DNA from: Aestuariivita sp.
GTDB lineage: Bacteria; Pseudomonadota; Alphaproteobacteria; Rhodobacterales; Rhodobacteraceae
DNA length: 64,000 nt
Reading direction: 5' to 3'
Assembly: GCA_026709985.1 (NCBI GenBank)
Contig: JAPORY010000114.1
Coordinates: 1 to 64,000 of the forward strand
The notes under the pieces were generated by a model. The model worked only from the letters and a program-made list of their open reading frames with translations. It was not told where the DNA came from and searched no databases. Position 1 is the stretch's first letter; each line of letters opens with the position of its first letter. Below, one piece after another: positions 30,277 through 40,305 of the stretch. A program made the translations under genes and the position numbers.

Positions 30277-30895
30277 CAAAGCTTTTCCGAACCAGTGAAA
30301 TCTTGGGCAGACCACGCACGGACGATGATCAACATCTTGTCCAACCGGTTTATCGTATGAGATTGTGCTCAGTCTTTGGAAGCGACCGGGTCTTTTGAGA
30401 ATCGCTGCAACAGTTAGCATTGGCTTTTGTCAAATGACATCGACTGGTTTCGACTTTCGAACAGTAGCGGTGCCCGCCTCTGGCCCCGTGCCGGGAAGGT
30501 CGGAGGTTGTCACTTTGCGGATTAAAAACAACCATTCAGGAAATCTCCATTTGAGATCAAGCATATGGACCGCAAGCATATGGATTTTCTCATGCAGTAT
30601 ATGAGGCACTGCATCCGCATTCCAAGAGATGTTATTACCCGCCGCACATTAAACTTGCCGAATAGGAAAATTGACATATTTCTGGATACAACGCCCATTT
30701 TGGCGACGTTCTTGGCGGGATTTTTTGATGTCGGCATGAAGGAATTGCCCGAACAAAAAATAATGCTTCAAAGTTAATTTTTTTGTTGTCATTTACGTTG
30801 AAGTGATGGATATTCACGAACATGCTATTGTTCGATTCGATATTTTCACTCGAAAGTTAGTGCCATTATGGGCAATAGGCAGCGGAGTGTGCTAA
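30277..30895. other. Gene-free spacer
   Basis: About 619 bp. The longest open stretches (for example 30565-30777 on the plus strand) have no recognisable family or Shine-Dalgarno sequence. A run of short A/T tracts just before 30896 probably holds the promoter of the following secreted protein. Confidence 0.45.
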
Positions 30896-31471
30896 ATGGC
30901 GATTTCGATAAATTCATCGCCTGACAGATTGGTAAGGAAACTTCTACCCTCTTTCTGGAGGCTCATTTTCTTTGCGGGTTTCGTCTCGCTTGTTTCTCCG
31001 GTGGTTTCCCCGGTAGAAGCTGCGTGGTTAGAGGTGGCAGATACAAGTTCAGTAGAGGGTGAAACTGCACGACTTGTAACCCGATGGACAATTCCCCCCG
31101 AAGCTGCCGATAATGGGCTCTTCCGAGCTATCCGCTATAGTTTCGAGACACGAGATAATACGGCGGTTGCCAATGAAGATTATGAACCCGTCTCGGGGAC
31201 GATTACTTGGCGGGAGAATCAACCAGGCGGTGAGCAAACCGGTGTTGAGATTTTGATTTTGGAAGATGGCGATCCCTGCGATGAGTCGTATCCGAACACT
31301 GAAAAATTTGACGTACTCCTTACTGACGCACAGGTAGAGTTTCGCTCTTGGTTTGGGGGATATAACTGGGTCGCAGCTACAGTGGAGAATGGAATGATCC
31401 ACTTTCTGCCCGAAATTAAAAGAAGTGTGTCGATCACAATACCAGACGGTTGCCCTACCCCCTCGAATTGA
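30896..31471 (+). CDS. Secreted protein with a Calx-beta-like domain
   Basis: The 191 residues start with a long basic N-region and a hydrophobic segment (FFAGFVSLVSPVVSPVEA) ending in a likely signal-peptidase site. The mature part contains SSVEGETARLVTRW, YSFETRDNTAVANEDYEPV and SGTITWRENQPGGE, the pattern of a single Calx-beta motif (a Ca2+-binding beta-sandwich repeat found in adhesins). LEDGDPCDE gives a likely acidic Ca2+ loop. Only one domain is present, much shorter than typical adhesins. It stands alone and its role is unknown. Confidence 0.7.
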   Translation: MAISINSSPDRLVRKLLPSFWRLIFFAGFVSLVSPVVSPVEAAWLEVADTSSVEGETARLVTRWTIPPEAADNGLFRAIRYSFETRDNTAVANEDYEPVSGTITWRENQPGGEQTGVEILILEDGDPCDESYPNTEKFDVLLTDAQVEFRSWFGGYNWVAATVENGMIHFLPEIKRSVSITIPDGCPTPSN

Positions 31472-31582
31472 CCCTTTAGACGGAGCAATTGCTACATTCC
31501 TTCCCTGAGCGGACTGCACCGTCAAGGAGAAAGTAGCGACGCTTGGTCGCCCGGCGATCAATGAGTACGCTGTTTCATACAG

Positions 31583-33826
31583 TCAGTTTTGTTTGCGTAG
31601 CCACTCAATCACAGCTGGACGAACAGATTGTTCACCCTTATCCCGTTCTTGCCTGATGATTTCAGATAATTCATCAACATTGCAGCGTCGAATCAGAGCC
31701 TTCACAGGGCCAATTGAGGCTGGTCGCATTGAGAGCGTGCGGAAGCCAATTGCTGCTAGACACAGGGCCTCAATCGGTCGACCTGCATCCTCACCACAAA
31801 AGCTTAGCGGTGTACTCGTTTTAAAACAGCGCTGAACGATATTCTCTAGAAACGATAAGAAACTGACCTCAAGAACATCGTAACGGCGACGCACTCGCTC
31901 ATTTTCGCGATCCGCAGCAAAAAAGAACTGCTTGAGGTCATTTCCACCGACTGACAAAAAATTAACCTCTTCAAAAAATTGTTTGGGCGCGTATGCAAGG
32001 CTTGGCGTCTCAAGCATTGCTCCAACCTCAAGTTTCTCGGGTAACTGGTGACCCAATCGTTCTTCTCGCCGCCACGCTTTTTCCATTTCCGCCCGCGCCA
32101 ATCGATATTCGCCTAATTGAGCGATGAAGGGAAACATAATTGTCAAAGGGCGCCCGTTAGCCGCTCGAATAAGCGCCTGCAGCTGCATACGCATGACGCC
32201 TGGTCGATCCAACCCAACTCGAATCGCCCGCCAGCCCAGCGCCGGATTGGGTTCCTCATTGGGCGTCATGTAAGGCAAGACCTTATCGGAACCGATATCA
32301 AGGGTACGGAAGGCGACACGCTTGCCTTTTGCGGCATCCAAAACCCGGGAATAAATTTCTGCCAGTTCCATGCGCTTCGGCATTCGATTGCGGACAAGGA
32401 ACTGCAACTCGGTTCGGAACAAACCAACCCCGTACGCTCCTGACTCTTTGAGCGACGGTAAATCAGCCATCAGACCCGCATTCATGTTGAGGATGATTTC
32501 TTTGCCGCAGCGGGTGATTGCCGGTTTGTCTTTTAAGGACGCATATCGCACTTGCGCTTTTGCGTTCATCGCGATCTTATCACGAAAAGCGGATACAACC
32601 TGATCGTCGGGTCTTAGGTGAACAAAGCCTTGGTCACCATCGACCATTATGTGGTCGCCGTTCAAGGCCTCGGTGGAAATCCGCCTTGCGTGAACAACCA
32701 AAGGAATTGCGAGTGCTCTAGCGACGATTGCGGCGTGGCTACCTACCGAACCGTGTTCTAACACGACCCCTTTTAGTTTTCTTCCGTATTCCAGAAGTTC
32801 TGCCGGGCCGATATTTCGGGCAATTAGAATTGGATCCTTTGGTAGCTCCAACCCCTGTTGGGTGCCCTGATTAGTCAAGATGCGCAGAAGTCGGTTTGAA
32901 AGATCATCAAGATCGCTCAATCGCTCACGCAAATAGGCGTCTTGCACTTGCCCCATTCGCGCCCGCGCTTGAGATTGTTCTTTCTCAACAGCGGCCTCAG
33001 CCGATAACCCGCGGCTAATATCTTCTTGCATGCGCCTTAACCAACTCTTGGAGTTGGTGAACATGCGGTAGACTTCAAGAATTTTAAATTGTTCTTTGTC
33101 GCCGTCGGCGGTTGCTTCAAGAAGTTTATCAACACCGACCTGAAGTTGCTCAATAGCAGCGATCAACCGTTCGAGTTCCCGATGCGGATCGTCAGCAATC
33201 GGATTGGTCACAACGACGCGTGGCTCATGTAACCACGCATGCCCCTCAGCTGCTCCTTCTTGCCCACTTGAACCGCGGAATAGAACCGGTTTTTGATGTT
33301 GCGCCGATAAGGCTGCCCCTTCCCCCAAAAAAGCGCCGAGTTCGGTCATTTCTGCGAGCACCATGGCAACAACTTCTAGGGCGTACACCTCGTCGGCTGA
33401 ATATTCACGCTGGGTCTTCGATTGAACAACCAGTACCCCTAGGTTCTTACCCAATCTTTGGATAGGAACACCGAGAAATGATGAGTAAATTTCCTCACCC
33501 GTCTCCCGCATATAGCGAAAGCCGTCTTCCGAGGGCGCATCAGGGGTATTGATCACGCGACCTCTGCTAGCAACTCGACCAACCAATCCCTCGCCTAAGC
33601 GCATGCGCGTCTGATGAACCGCCGCCGGATTGAGACCTTGAGTCGCGCACAATTCAAGAACGTCGTCGTCCATGAACAAGTAAATGGAGCACACCTCGGT
33701 GCCCATACTACGGGCGGTCAATTGCGTAATTTGATCAAGTCGCGCCTGTCCTTCAACGTTACGAGCTAACGTGTCCCGTAATCGTCCAAGAAGTTTTCGA
33801 CTCTCACTCTCGGTCTGTTCCGACAT
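31583..33826 (-). CDS. ptsP: PEP-protein phosphotransferase PtsP (EI-Ntr)
   Basis: The 747-residue protein is enzyme I of the nitrogen phosphotransferase system, which passes phosphate from PEP to NPr. The N-terminus is a GAF domain (residues about 1-150: QITQLTARSMGTEVCSIYLF). The EI part follows: the phosphohistidine segment VLEHGSVGSHAAIVARALAI, then the PEP-binding barrel with GLFRTELQFL, ALGWRAIRVGLDRPG and NFLSVGGNDLKQF. It lies downstream of lysC on the same strand, as in many alphaproteobacteria. It is complete. Confidence 0.96.
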   Translation of the reverse strand: MSEQTESESRKLLGRLRDTLARNVEGQARLDQITQLTARSMGTEVCSIYLFMDDDVLELCATQGLNPAAVHQTRMRLGEGLVGRVASRGRVINTPDAPSEDGFRYMRETGEEIYSSFLGVPIQRLGKNLGVLVVQSKTQREYSADEVYALEVVAMVLAEMTELGAFLGEGAALSAQHQKPVLFRGSSGQEGAAEGHAWLHEPRVVVTNPIADDPHRELERLIAAIEQLQVGVDKLLEATADGDKEQFKILEVYRMFTNSKSWLRRMQEDISRGLSAEAAVEKEQSQARARMGQVQDAYLRERLSDLDDLSNRLLRILTNQGTQQGLELPKDPILIARNIGPAELLEYGRKLKGVVLEHGSVGSHAAIVARALAIPLVVHARRISTEALNGDHIMVDGDQGFVHLRPDDQVVSAFRDKIAMNAKAQVRYASLKDKPAITRCGKEIILNMNAGLMADLPSLKESGAYGVGLFRTELQFLVRNRMPKRMELAEIYSRVLDAAKGKRVAFRTLDIGSDKVLPYMTPNEEPNPALGWRAIRVGLDRPGVMRMQLQALIRAANGRPLTIMFPFIAQLGEYRLARAEMEKAWRREERLGHQLPEKLEVGAMLETPSLAYAPKQFFEEVNFLSVGGNDLKQFFFAADRENERVRRRYDVLEVSFLSFLENIVQRCFKTSTPLSFCGEDAGRPIEALCLAAIGFRTLSMRPASIGPVKALIRRCNVDELSEIIRQERDKGEQSVRPAVIEWLRKQN

Positions 33827-34621
33827 CAGGCACCATTGAGTCCATCAATTCTTTCCTTCAAAGTGCGGAATAATCCATGTAATTCCGCGCTTCGCTCGGG
33901 CGCATCGCTAGCGCACGGTTCGGTTATCAGAAAAAGCATATTAACCGAGATTAGTTTTGCCTGTTTACGCTAAAATATGCGATCGAGTCCCGTTAAGCAA
34001 AAAACAAACCTGACAACTTCATTCAATTCCTTTTCCCGGCAGTAATCACAATGTCGAATTTGCCGCAAATTGGGTTTCGTACGCCCTGCCACCGATTAGG
34101 CAGTCTAAACCAAACCAACAACATTTCCAACATAACTGCAGCTACATGTGTACATTAGAGTTAACCGCCGCTAACCGTTCATCGCGAATGAAAAACGGCA
34201 TAAGAAACCGAAAAAAGTCGTCTATGTTGCCTTATTTGCCGATTAGCATAGACGGCACTCGCGCCATGGCAATTCCATAGGTTAACCATTCTCTAAGGCA
34301 TTTTGTCACATCAGATGACACGGAATATAACTGCTGGTTTCTTACCCAGTCCATTGCGATAAAATTCCCGATTTCTCTATTGCGGGAACTTGCATCGTGA
34401 CATCAATCTGTGCGCTCCTTATGCGACTAGTAACGACGTACATTCATTATATAATCTGACGTAAACTAACGCCGCGCTGACACGTCATACTAACGGTTCG
34501 TGTCCTTTGTTGGGTTTTGAATTCAAGAAAACACGAGAACTGCTGCTAACAGTGGCGGCCAAGGGTGATCGGTCGTCTTACGGTCAATTCGATTGGCACT
34601 GCGGGAGTCTCTTGATGCTTC
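33827..34621. other. Long gene-free spacer between ptsP and lysC
   Basis: About 795 bp without any convincing reading frame. The sequence is A+T-richer than its neighbours and has many short Ts and As. I see no tRNA, repeat or transposon end. The ptsP promoter should lie near its left end, but no sigma-70-like box pair stands out. It may be an eroded gene. Confidence 0.5.
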
Positions 34622-35869
34622 CTATTCTTCCAACTCGAAGGCGTCATGCAGTGCCTGCACGGCAAGTTCCATATATTTTCGATCAATCAAAACCGAGATC
34701 TTTATCTCTGATGTTGTAATCACCTTGATATTTATGCCCTCCTTCGACAGAACGCTGAACATCTTGGCCGCAACGCCGGTGTGACTACGCATCCCGATCC
34801 CCACAACTGAGACTTTTGCTACAGAGTTGTCAACAACAAGTTCATCATAGCGCACCTCGCCGTTGCTTCGAATGTCGATCAAAGCTTGCTCAGCTGCACC
34901 AACTTGATCATTCGGACATGAGAACGTCATGTCGGTGCGCCCCTTTTCGGCGATGTTCTGAACGATCATATCGATATTCACATTCGCTTCGCTCAATGAT
35001 GAAAACACCATCGCGGCAATACCAGGACGGTCAGCAACCGAGATGAGAGTCAGTTTGGCTTCGTCACGCGAACAGGCCACGCCAGCTACAACTTTGCTTT
35101 CCATAATCTCCTCCTCGTCGCAAACCAGCGTACCCTGTGAGTCCAGTTCGTCAACAAAACTCGATAAGACTCTGAGGCGCACAGCATTGCGCATCGCAAA
35201 CTCTATTGATCGCGTTTGTAGCACCCGAGCACCCATAGAGGCTAACTCCAGCATCTCTTCATACGCTATTTGATCTAACTTCTTCGCCCGATCACAGATG
35301 CGTGGATCGGTCGTATAGATGCCATCAACATCGGTGAAAATCTGGCATTGTTCCGCACTAAGTGCCGCCGCAAGAGCGACCGCTGTGGTATCCGAACCTC
35401 CTCGCCCGAGCGTAGTAATGCGATATTCTGGACTAATTCCTTGGAACCCAGCAACAACTGCGACCCGCATACCCTCGTCAAACTTATGCAAAATATTGTC
35501 AGTCTCAATATGAGTGATTCGTGCGCTAGCATGCGTAGCTGTTGTCCCAATTGGAACTTGCCAACCCTGCCAACTGCGGGCAGGTACACCCATTCCTTGC
35601 AGGGTTAGTGCCATCAGCCCGGCAGTGATGTTCTCGCCAGAAGACACCACCGCGTCATACTCACGAGCATCGTAGACCGGTGCTGTCTCGACCACCTTAG
35701 AAATGAGATGATTGGTTCCACCAGCCATCGCCGACACGACGACAACAATATTCTTGCCATTATGCACTTCCCGCACCACCCGCTTGGCCGACCGTTGCAC
35801 GCAGGCAAGATCAGCCACCGAGGTGCCACCGAATTTCATCACAAGCACAGGCACGGATTGACTCAACAA
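34622..35869 (-). CDS. lysC: Aspartate kinase
   Basis: The 415-residue enzyme makes aspartyl phosphate for lysine, threonine, methionine and diaminopimelate. The N-terminal kinase region opens with VMKFGGTSVADL. FQGISPEYRITTLGRGGSDTTA is the ATP/aspartate-binding loop. Two C-terminal ACT domains (ISVADRPGIAAMVFSSL and VSVVGIGMRSHTGVAAKMF) provide feedback control by amino acids. It is monofunctional. Length is typical. The upstream neighbour (DUF1178) is on the same strand after about 100 bp. Confidence 0.97.
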   Translation of the reverse strand: MLSQSVPVLVMKFGGTSVADLACVQRSAKRVVREVHNGKNIVVVVSAMAGGTNHLISKVVETAPVYDAREYDAVVSSGENITAGLMALTLQGMGVPARSWQGWQVPIGTTATHASARITHIETDNILHKFDEGMRVAVVAGFQGISPEYRITTLGRGGSDTTAVALAAALSAEQCQIFTDVDGIYTTDPRICDRAKKLDQIAYEEMLELASMGARVLQTRSIEFAMRNAVRLRVLSSFVDELDSQGTLVCDEEEIMESKVVAGVACSRDEAKLTLISVADRPGIAAMVFSSLSEANVNIDMIVQNIAEKGRTDMTFSCPNDQVGAAEQALIDIRSNGEVRYDELVVDNSVAKVSVVGIGMRSHTGVAAKMFSVLSKEGINIKVITTSEIKISVLIDRKYMELAVQALHDAFELEE

Positions 35870-35971
35870 AGAACCAAATTTCTAATGAACACGCAGCAAC
35901 TGAACCTCACCCTACCAAGAAGAGAAATTAAATTCGCGGAGAGACGAGCCGCAAATGTTTACTCTTCGTTT

Positions 35972-36406
35972 TCAGTTTGTCTTTTGTTTAGGCATGAATG
36001 GTAGGGGTGCAACCGGAATCCCATCTTCGATTAGTTTTCGAGCTTCGTCCGCTCGCGCTTCTCCATGAATCGAGCGCTCTGGCAAGTCTCCGAGGTGAAT
36101 GGCACGTGCCTCTGCTGCAAAGTTAGTTCCGACATAGTTCGAGTGCGTTTCAATATGATTCTTTAGCTTTTGCAGAGCTTGGCTTGCCTTGCTGGCTGAT
36201 ACTGAAAGGGCCCGCTCTTCGGCTTTCTGTCTCTTACTGCGAGCAGTACGCACCCGTGGGGTCATAATCGACTTTTTGACGTCAACCGATCCGCATACCG
36301 GGCAGGTAACCATTCCCGCGGTAGCAAGCTTGTCGTGGGCTTCAGCGGACTGAAACCAGCTTTCAAATTCGTGGCCGTTCGCGCACTTTAAGCTATATTG
36401 AATCAT
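35972..36406 (-). CDS. DUF1178 family protein
   Basis: The 144-residue protein starts at MIQYSLKCANGHEFESWFQ, the standard N-terminus of the DUF1178 family (PF06676). A zinc-ribbon-like arrangement of Cys (KCANGHEF and VTCPVCGSVDVKKS) suggests a metal-binding role. The upstream open frame to 36535 is not used: ATG 36406 matches family starts. The C-terminal MPKQKTN and the central REARAIHLGDLPERSIHGEA-like stretch fit the family. It sits just after a Nudix gene, an order conserved in alphaproteobacteria. The function is unknown. Confidence 0.9.
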   Translation of the reverse strand: MIQYSLKCANGHEFESWFQSAEAHDKLATAGMVTCPVCGSVDVKKSIMTPRVRTARSKRQKAEERALSVSASKASQALQKLKNHIETHSNYVGTNFAAEARAIHLGDLPERSIHGEARADEARKLIEDGIPVAPLPFMPKQKTN

Positions 36407-36473
36407 GTTTGACACCGATTCTAAGAACCTGCCTAATATATCAATTTGTTCCAAAAAATCAATTGCCCTGACG

Positions 36474-36935
36474 TCATCGCAGTATTTTGGGATCGAAATC
36501 TCGCAATATCCGCGCCAGTTCGGGTTCGGACACACTTTTTGACGCCGTCTTTGGGGTCATCCAACGACGCTGCCTCTGCGTCTTCTCAGGATAATGCTTT
36601 GATAATAACTTGACCTTAACGGGATAAATCATCGCAACGCACGGATAACTCACCTGATCAGAAATTGACTTTGCGTAGGCAAATAAACCAAGACAAAGAT
36701 CATGTGCCATGCCATTAACCCCGGCTTCTTCCCATGCTTCTTTCAACGCGCATTCTGCGGGGGTCAGTCCGTCCTCTGGCCATCCTTTCGGAACAATCCA
36801 ACGACCCGATCGCCGCGATGTAATCATCAGAATCTGCGGGCGGTCAAGCTTTATTCGATAGCACAGAGCGGCAAATTGGCTGCGCACCTCGCTTCGAGAG
36901 GATTTTCGTAGCGAAAGCGGTAGTTGCTTAAGCAT
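36474..36935 (-). CDS. Nudix hydrolase
   Basis: The 153-residue protein carries a Nudix box WPEDGLTPAECALKEAWEEA, which pairs the GWP lead-in with the KEAWEEAGV core. The consensus Arg of REUxEE is Lys, and the earlier consensus Glu is Leu, both seen in this alphaproteobacterial group. The N-terminal basic stretch (LRKSSRSEVRSQFAALCYR) and DRPQILMITSRRSGRWIVPKG fit the diphosphoinositol-polyphosphate/ADP-ribose-like type. The substrate cannot be assigned. It is followed by the DUF1178 gene. Confidence 0.9.
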   Translation of the reverse strand: MLKQLPLSLRKSSRSEVRSQFAALCYRIKLDRPQILMITSRRSGRWIVPKGWPEDGLTPAECALKEAWEEAGVNGMAHDLCLGLFAYAKSISDQVSYPCVAMIYPVKVKLLSKHYPEKTQRQRRWMTPKTASKSVSEPELARILRDFDPKILR

Positions 36936-37363
36936 GGAGTCGCAACCTTGCCGAACAAACCCAATAGGCGACGAGTATCATTGTCTGAATTAATCTTATA
37001 TTGTGTTAGAAGAATTTTCTAACGCAACATTTAGTCCAATTCCAGCAATAATGCAAGGGGGTTGTCCGCAAGGTTGCGATCCTGCCATTTTCCACCCCGA
37101 AATTACGCTGCGTGCCCCCTGGGAAACTTAGTTGGAACTGTGATGACGGTACTTTCACCAGCAACTCAGTCTATACATTTGATGTAGAATAACCGATTTT
37201 CGGGTATTTTGAAGACCGTACCAATTTGCGATCTGTCTCTGGCGATCTCATTTAGCTTTGTCGTTGGCGAGCCGTTCGCTCTGTTATTAACGCCGCCACT
37301 AAAGCAAGAGTCATTACTTGTTCGATACCGTTTGATCGCAAATTCCACCCCTCAACCCGTGGG
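36936..37363. other. Gene-free spacer
   Basis: About 428 bp upstream of the Nudix gene and downstream of the EcsC-family gene. Open stretches here (for example 37209-37457) overlap the EcsC gene in antisense. Nothing recognisable. Confidence 0.4.
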
Positions 37364-38107
37364 TTATTGTCGCCGCTCAAACGTCTCCTTAAAGTTTTGG
37401 AGAATTTCGTCTTCCGTTTTGTTCGCTTCGATTGCGAGACGTCTTAGTCGAAAGTGAACTTCAGCCATTCGTTGATAGTAATTGGTATAAGTGTAATTGG
37501 TCGCCGCTCCGGCTACAGCGCCCAGAACTGGGATGGCTTGTGCCGCTAATTTTTGACCCAAAGCCGTGGCAAGTCTTGGCGCAACCAATGAAATAACCCG
37601 CTGAATCGCATTTCCCGATAAGGTAAAGCGAGCCGAGAGAAAGCCGAACTCGGCACCATCATCAGACGCGAATGGTCCCGCAGCACCCATAATGCGAAGA
37701 CAGTCAAATCGCACACTTTCTAATTCGATATCGAAGCCATGTTCAACTGCCACCCCTTGAATTGCGCGCAGTAAGATCGTTGTTGTTACGGGCAACTCAA
37801 GCAAGGCCGACGGCAAACCACCAAAGCCACCCGCCGCACCGAGAGCGGTCGCAACGGCGGAATTCAACCATTGAGATTGATCGGGAACAGCCCTGCGGCT
37901 TTTCGTGGCCGTGTTGAGTGCTACAATTAATGCCTTTTCGGTAACTTCGTTCAATTGCTTGCGCACAGAAATCGGGAGCCGATCAATTAGATCCTCGGCT
38001 TGGCCACCAATCAAGTTGAGCAATTGTATGCCGGGTCCCATTGCGCTTTTATACTGACGAGCAATATCAGCCATCTCAGCTTCAATATTGACAATTTCTT
38101 TGATCAT
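37364..38107 (-). CDS. EcsC-family protein
   Basis: The 247-residue protein matches the EcsC domain family (PF12787). Visible landmarks are helical segments with GGFGGLPSALLELPVTTTILLRAIQGVA, split here by the glycine-rich turn, and a C-terminal Ala/Gly-rich hydrophobic segment (IPVLGAVAGAATNYTYTNYY). EcsC is named for a protein next to the Ecs ABC exporter in Bacillus, but its role is not defined, and most members stand apart from EcsAB as this one does. No partner is near. It is complete. Confidence 0.85.
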   Translation of the reverse strand: MIKEIVNIEAEMADIARQYKSAMGPGIQLLNLIGGQAEDLIDRLPISVRKQLNEVTEKALIVALNTATKSRRAVPDQSQWLNSAVATALGAAGGFGGLPSALLELPVTTTILLRAIQGVAVEHGFDIELESVRFDCLRIMGAAGPFASDDGAEFGFLSARFTLSGNAIQRVISLVAPRLATALGQKLAAQAIPVLGAVAGAATNYTYTNYYQRMAEVHFRLRRLAIEANKTEDEILQNFKETFERRQ

Positions 38108-38171
38108 CTTTTTGGCCCATTGATGAGAAACAAGAGTGGTCGAAGCGTCACAATCATGCGTTCGAAAACCC

Positions 38172-38669
38172 TCAATTGCGGTTTGCCGACCAAGGCTGAA
38201 CTAGACCCTCAATCCCCGTCCATGCACCCTCGGTTAATGCCATACCGAGGACTCGATCTGGGTTTGTCGGCGGCGGCATCACAACATCGTGTAGTCGCTC
38301 AAAACCAAATTTCCGGTAGTACGCCAAGTCGCCAACCAGAATGACTCGCTGCCAATTCATACTCTCAGCCTTCTTGAGCGTCAATCGTATCAATTTTCCT
38401 CCTATTCCTTCTCCCTGCCGTGTCGGATGGACGGCGATGGGACCTAGCAACAACGAAGCACTTTGATTGATCCAGACGGGCCAGCACCGGATTGCCGCAA
38501 ACAGCAAACCATCGGCATCGCGCACGATAGTCGACAGGTCGGCGACCGGTGCCTGTTCAGCCCGCAATCGGTAGGAAGATAGTGCTTGACGACCGGGCGC
38601 AAAGCAGAGATCAAAAAGGGCTTCGACCTCCAAACTATCCTGTTTCTGCTCAGTATACCATTCTTTCAT
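38172..38669 (-). CDS. GNAT-family N-acetyltransferase
   Basis: The 165 residues show the acetyl-CoA-binding motif LLGPIAVHPTRQGEGIGGKLI (Q/RxxGxG/A type), preceded by LLFAAIRCWPVWI. The later ILVGDLAYYRKFGFERL motif (GDxxYYxRFGF) identifies the YhbS-like subgroup of GNAT acetyltransferases. The substrate is unknown. It is divergent from the flavin reductase at 38741 by about 70 bp. Confidence 0.9.
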   Translation of the reverse strand: MKEWYTEQKQDSLEVEALFDLCFAPGRQALSSYRLRAEQAPVADLSTIVRDADGLLFAAIRCWPVWINQSASLLLGPIAVHPTRQGEGIGGKLIRLTLKKAESMNWQRVILVGDLAYYRKFGFERLHDVVMPPPTNPDRVLGMALTEGAWTGIEGLVQPWSANRN

Positions 38670-38740
38670 TTCAATGTCGCTAGCAAGTTCGGCGATTGCG
38701 ATTTAGTTAAGCACCATAAGACTGCCATCGGGGAGCCATC

Positions 38741-39346
38741 ATGTTTTACAAACCTACAGAAGGCCACGGATTGCCGCATAATCCTTTTGGCGCCATTGTC
38801 GCGCCCCGTCCGATTGGATGGATATCAACCCGTGATTCTTATGGCTGTGACAATTTAGCACCCTATTCCTTCTTCAATGCAATCGCTTATGAGCCACCAC
38901 AAGTGATGTTCTCATCAACTTCGAAAAAGCCTGATCAACCGACTTCGAAAGATAGCGTGTCTAACATTGACCAGACTGGATGTTTTTGCGTTAACATCGT
39001 TTCCTATGAAGCACGGGAGATCATGAATGCAACATCCCGTCATCTTCCGAAAGAGCAGAGTGAATTCGACTATGTTGGTCTTCCAGCTATTGCTTGTGCC
39101 GTGATTGATTGTGCTCGAGTAGCCGACGCACCAGCGGCCCTTGAATGTATCGTCGTCAATACGATACAATTGGCGGGTCAATCAAACTATATGGTACTTG
39201 GCGAAGTTGTAGGGATTCACTTGCGAGACGATTGTCTCAACAATGGTCGCTTCGACGTCACGACCTATCAACCGCTTGGTCGACTCGGTTACCGTGACTA
39301 TGCTAAAATCTCCGAGGTATTTGAAATTAACCGTCCTGACGACTGA
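38741..39346 (+). CDS. Flavin reductase-like FMN-binding protein
   Basis: The 201-residue protein has the split-barrel flavin reductase-like domain (PF01613; DIM6/NTAB). Diagnostic pieces are the N-terminal APRPIGWISTRDSYG, LAPYSFFNAIAYEPPQVMFS and KDSVSNIDQTGCFCVNIVSY. Such proteins reduce or bind FMN. The physiological partner is not obvious: no two-component monooxygenase lies near. The gene is followed after about 85 bp by mtnP on the same strand. Confidence 0.9.
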   Translation: MFYKPTEGHGLPHNPFGAIVAPRPIGWISTRDSYGCDNLAPYSFFNAIAYEPPQVMFSSTSKKPDQPTSKDSVSNIDQTGCFCVNIVSYEAREIMNATSRHLPKEQSEFDYVGLPAIACAVIDCARVADAPAALECIVVNTIQLAGQSNYMVLGEVVGIHLRDDCLNNGRFDVTTYQPLGRLGYRDYAKISEVFEINRPDD

Positions 39347-39432
39347 CCATCGTTACTCAATGAGATATTCTCTATGTCGGCCGTTCATATTGAACAAAGA
39401 GAAAACCACGTGATTAGGAAAGTTCGCGACTG

Positions 39433-40305
39433 ATGAAAGAAACAATACTCGCGATAATCGGCGGTTCAGGAATCTATGAGATTGAGCAACTAGAACAAGC
39501 GTCGTGGCAAGAGGTGGATACGGCATTTGGCCAGCCGTCTGACAGAGTTTTGCTCGGCAGACTCAATGGTTTGCGAATGGCGTTCCTGCCGCGTCACGGA
39601 CGGGGTCATATCCATAGCCCTTCTTCGGTACCGTACCGAGCTAATATTGCGGCACTTAAACAATTAGGTGTCACTGACATCATTAGTTTATCCGCCGTCG
39701 GATCACTTCGTTCTGATATTGCCCCCGGCGACTTTGTGATCGTAGATCAGTTTATTGACCGCACGACCGCACGAGAAAAATCCTTTTTCGGTCAAGGATT
39801 AGTAGCACATGTGTCAATGGCAAAGCCGACCTGCGCTCGATTGGGGGATGCTTGCGAACTCGTCTCGCAAGATATTGATGTGACCATACACAAGGGCGGG
39901 ACGTACCTCGCAATGGAGGGACCACAATTTTCCAGCTTGGCGGAGTCAAAAATGTATCGAACATATTGGGGCGCGGACGTCATCGGCATGACAAATATGC
40001 CGGAGGCAAAACTCGCCCGCGAAGCAGAAATCTGCTATGCGACTGTCGCTATGGTCACCGATTACGATAGTTGGCATCCTGATCATGGCGAAATAGATAT
40101 AACGGACGTCATCAAAACCTTGGAGTCAAACACCGCGAAAGCAAAAAACTTGGTCTCCGCGCTACCGTCCGTGATTCCTGCCAAGCGCACACCGTGCCCG
40201 CAGGGATGCGATCAATCGCTCGAATTTGCAATCATCACCCGCCAAGAAAATCGCGATCCCATGATGATCGAAAAACTCTCTCCTATCGCCGGGCGCGTCC
40301 TGTGA
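39433..40305 (+). CDS. mtnP: S-methyl-5'-thioadenosine phosphorylase
   Basis: The 290-residue enzyme cleaves methylthioadenosine to adenine and methylthioribose-1-phosphate. The family signature IIGGSGIYEIEQLE opens the protein, then FLPRHGRGHIHSPSSVPYRA, ISLSAVGSL and GPQFSSLAESKMYRTWG-type sequence (KMYRTYWGADVIGMTNMPEA) follow. VTDYDSWHPDH gives the Asp important for the adenosyl ligand. It fits next to apt, which reuses the released adenine. Length is standard. Confidence 0.95.
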   Translation: MKETILAIIGGSGIYEIEQLEQASWQEVDTAFGQPSDRVLLGRLNGLRMAFLPRHGRGHIHSPSSVPYRANIAALKQLGVTDIISLSAVGSLRSDIAPGDFVIVDQFIDRTTAREKSFFGQGLVAHVSMAKPTCARLGDACELVSQDIDVTIHKGGTYLAMEGPQFSSLAESKMYRTYWGADVIGMTNMPEAKLAREAEICYATVAMVTDYDSWHPDHGEIDITDVIKTLESNTAKAKNLVSALPSVIPAKRTPCPQGCDQSLEFAIITRQENRDPMMIEKLSPIAGRVL

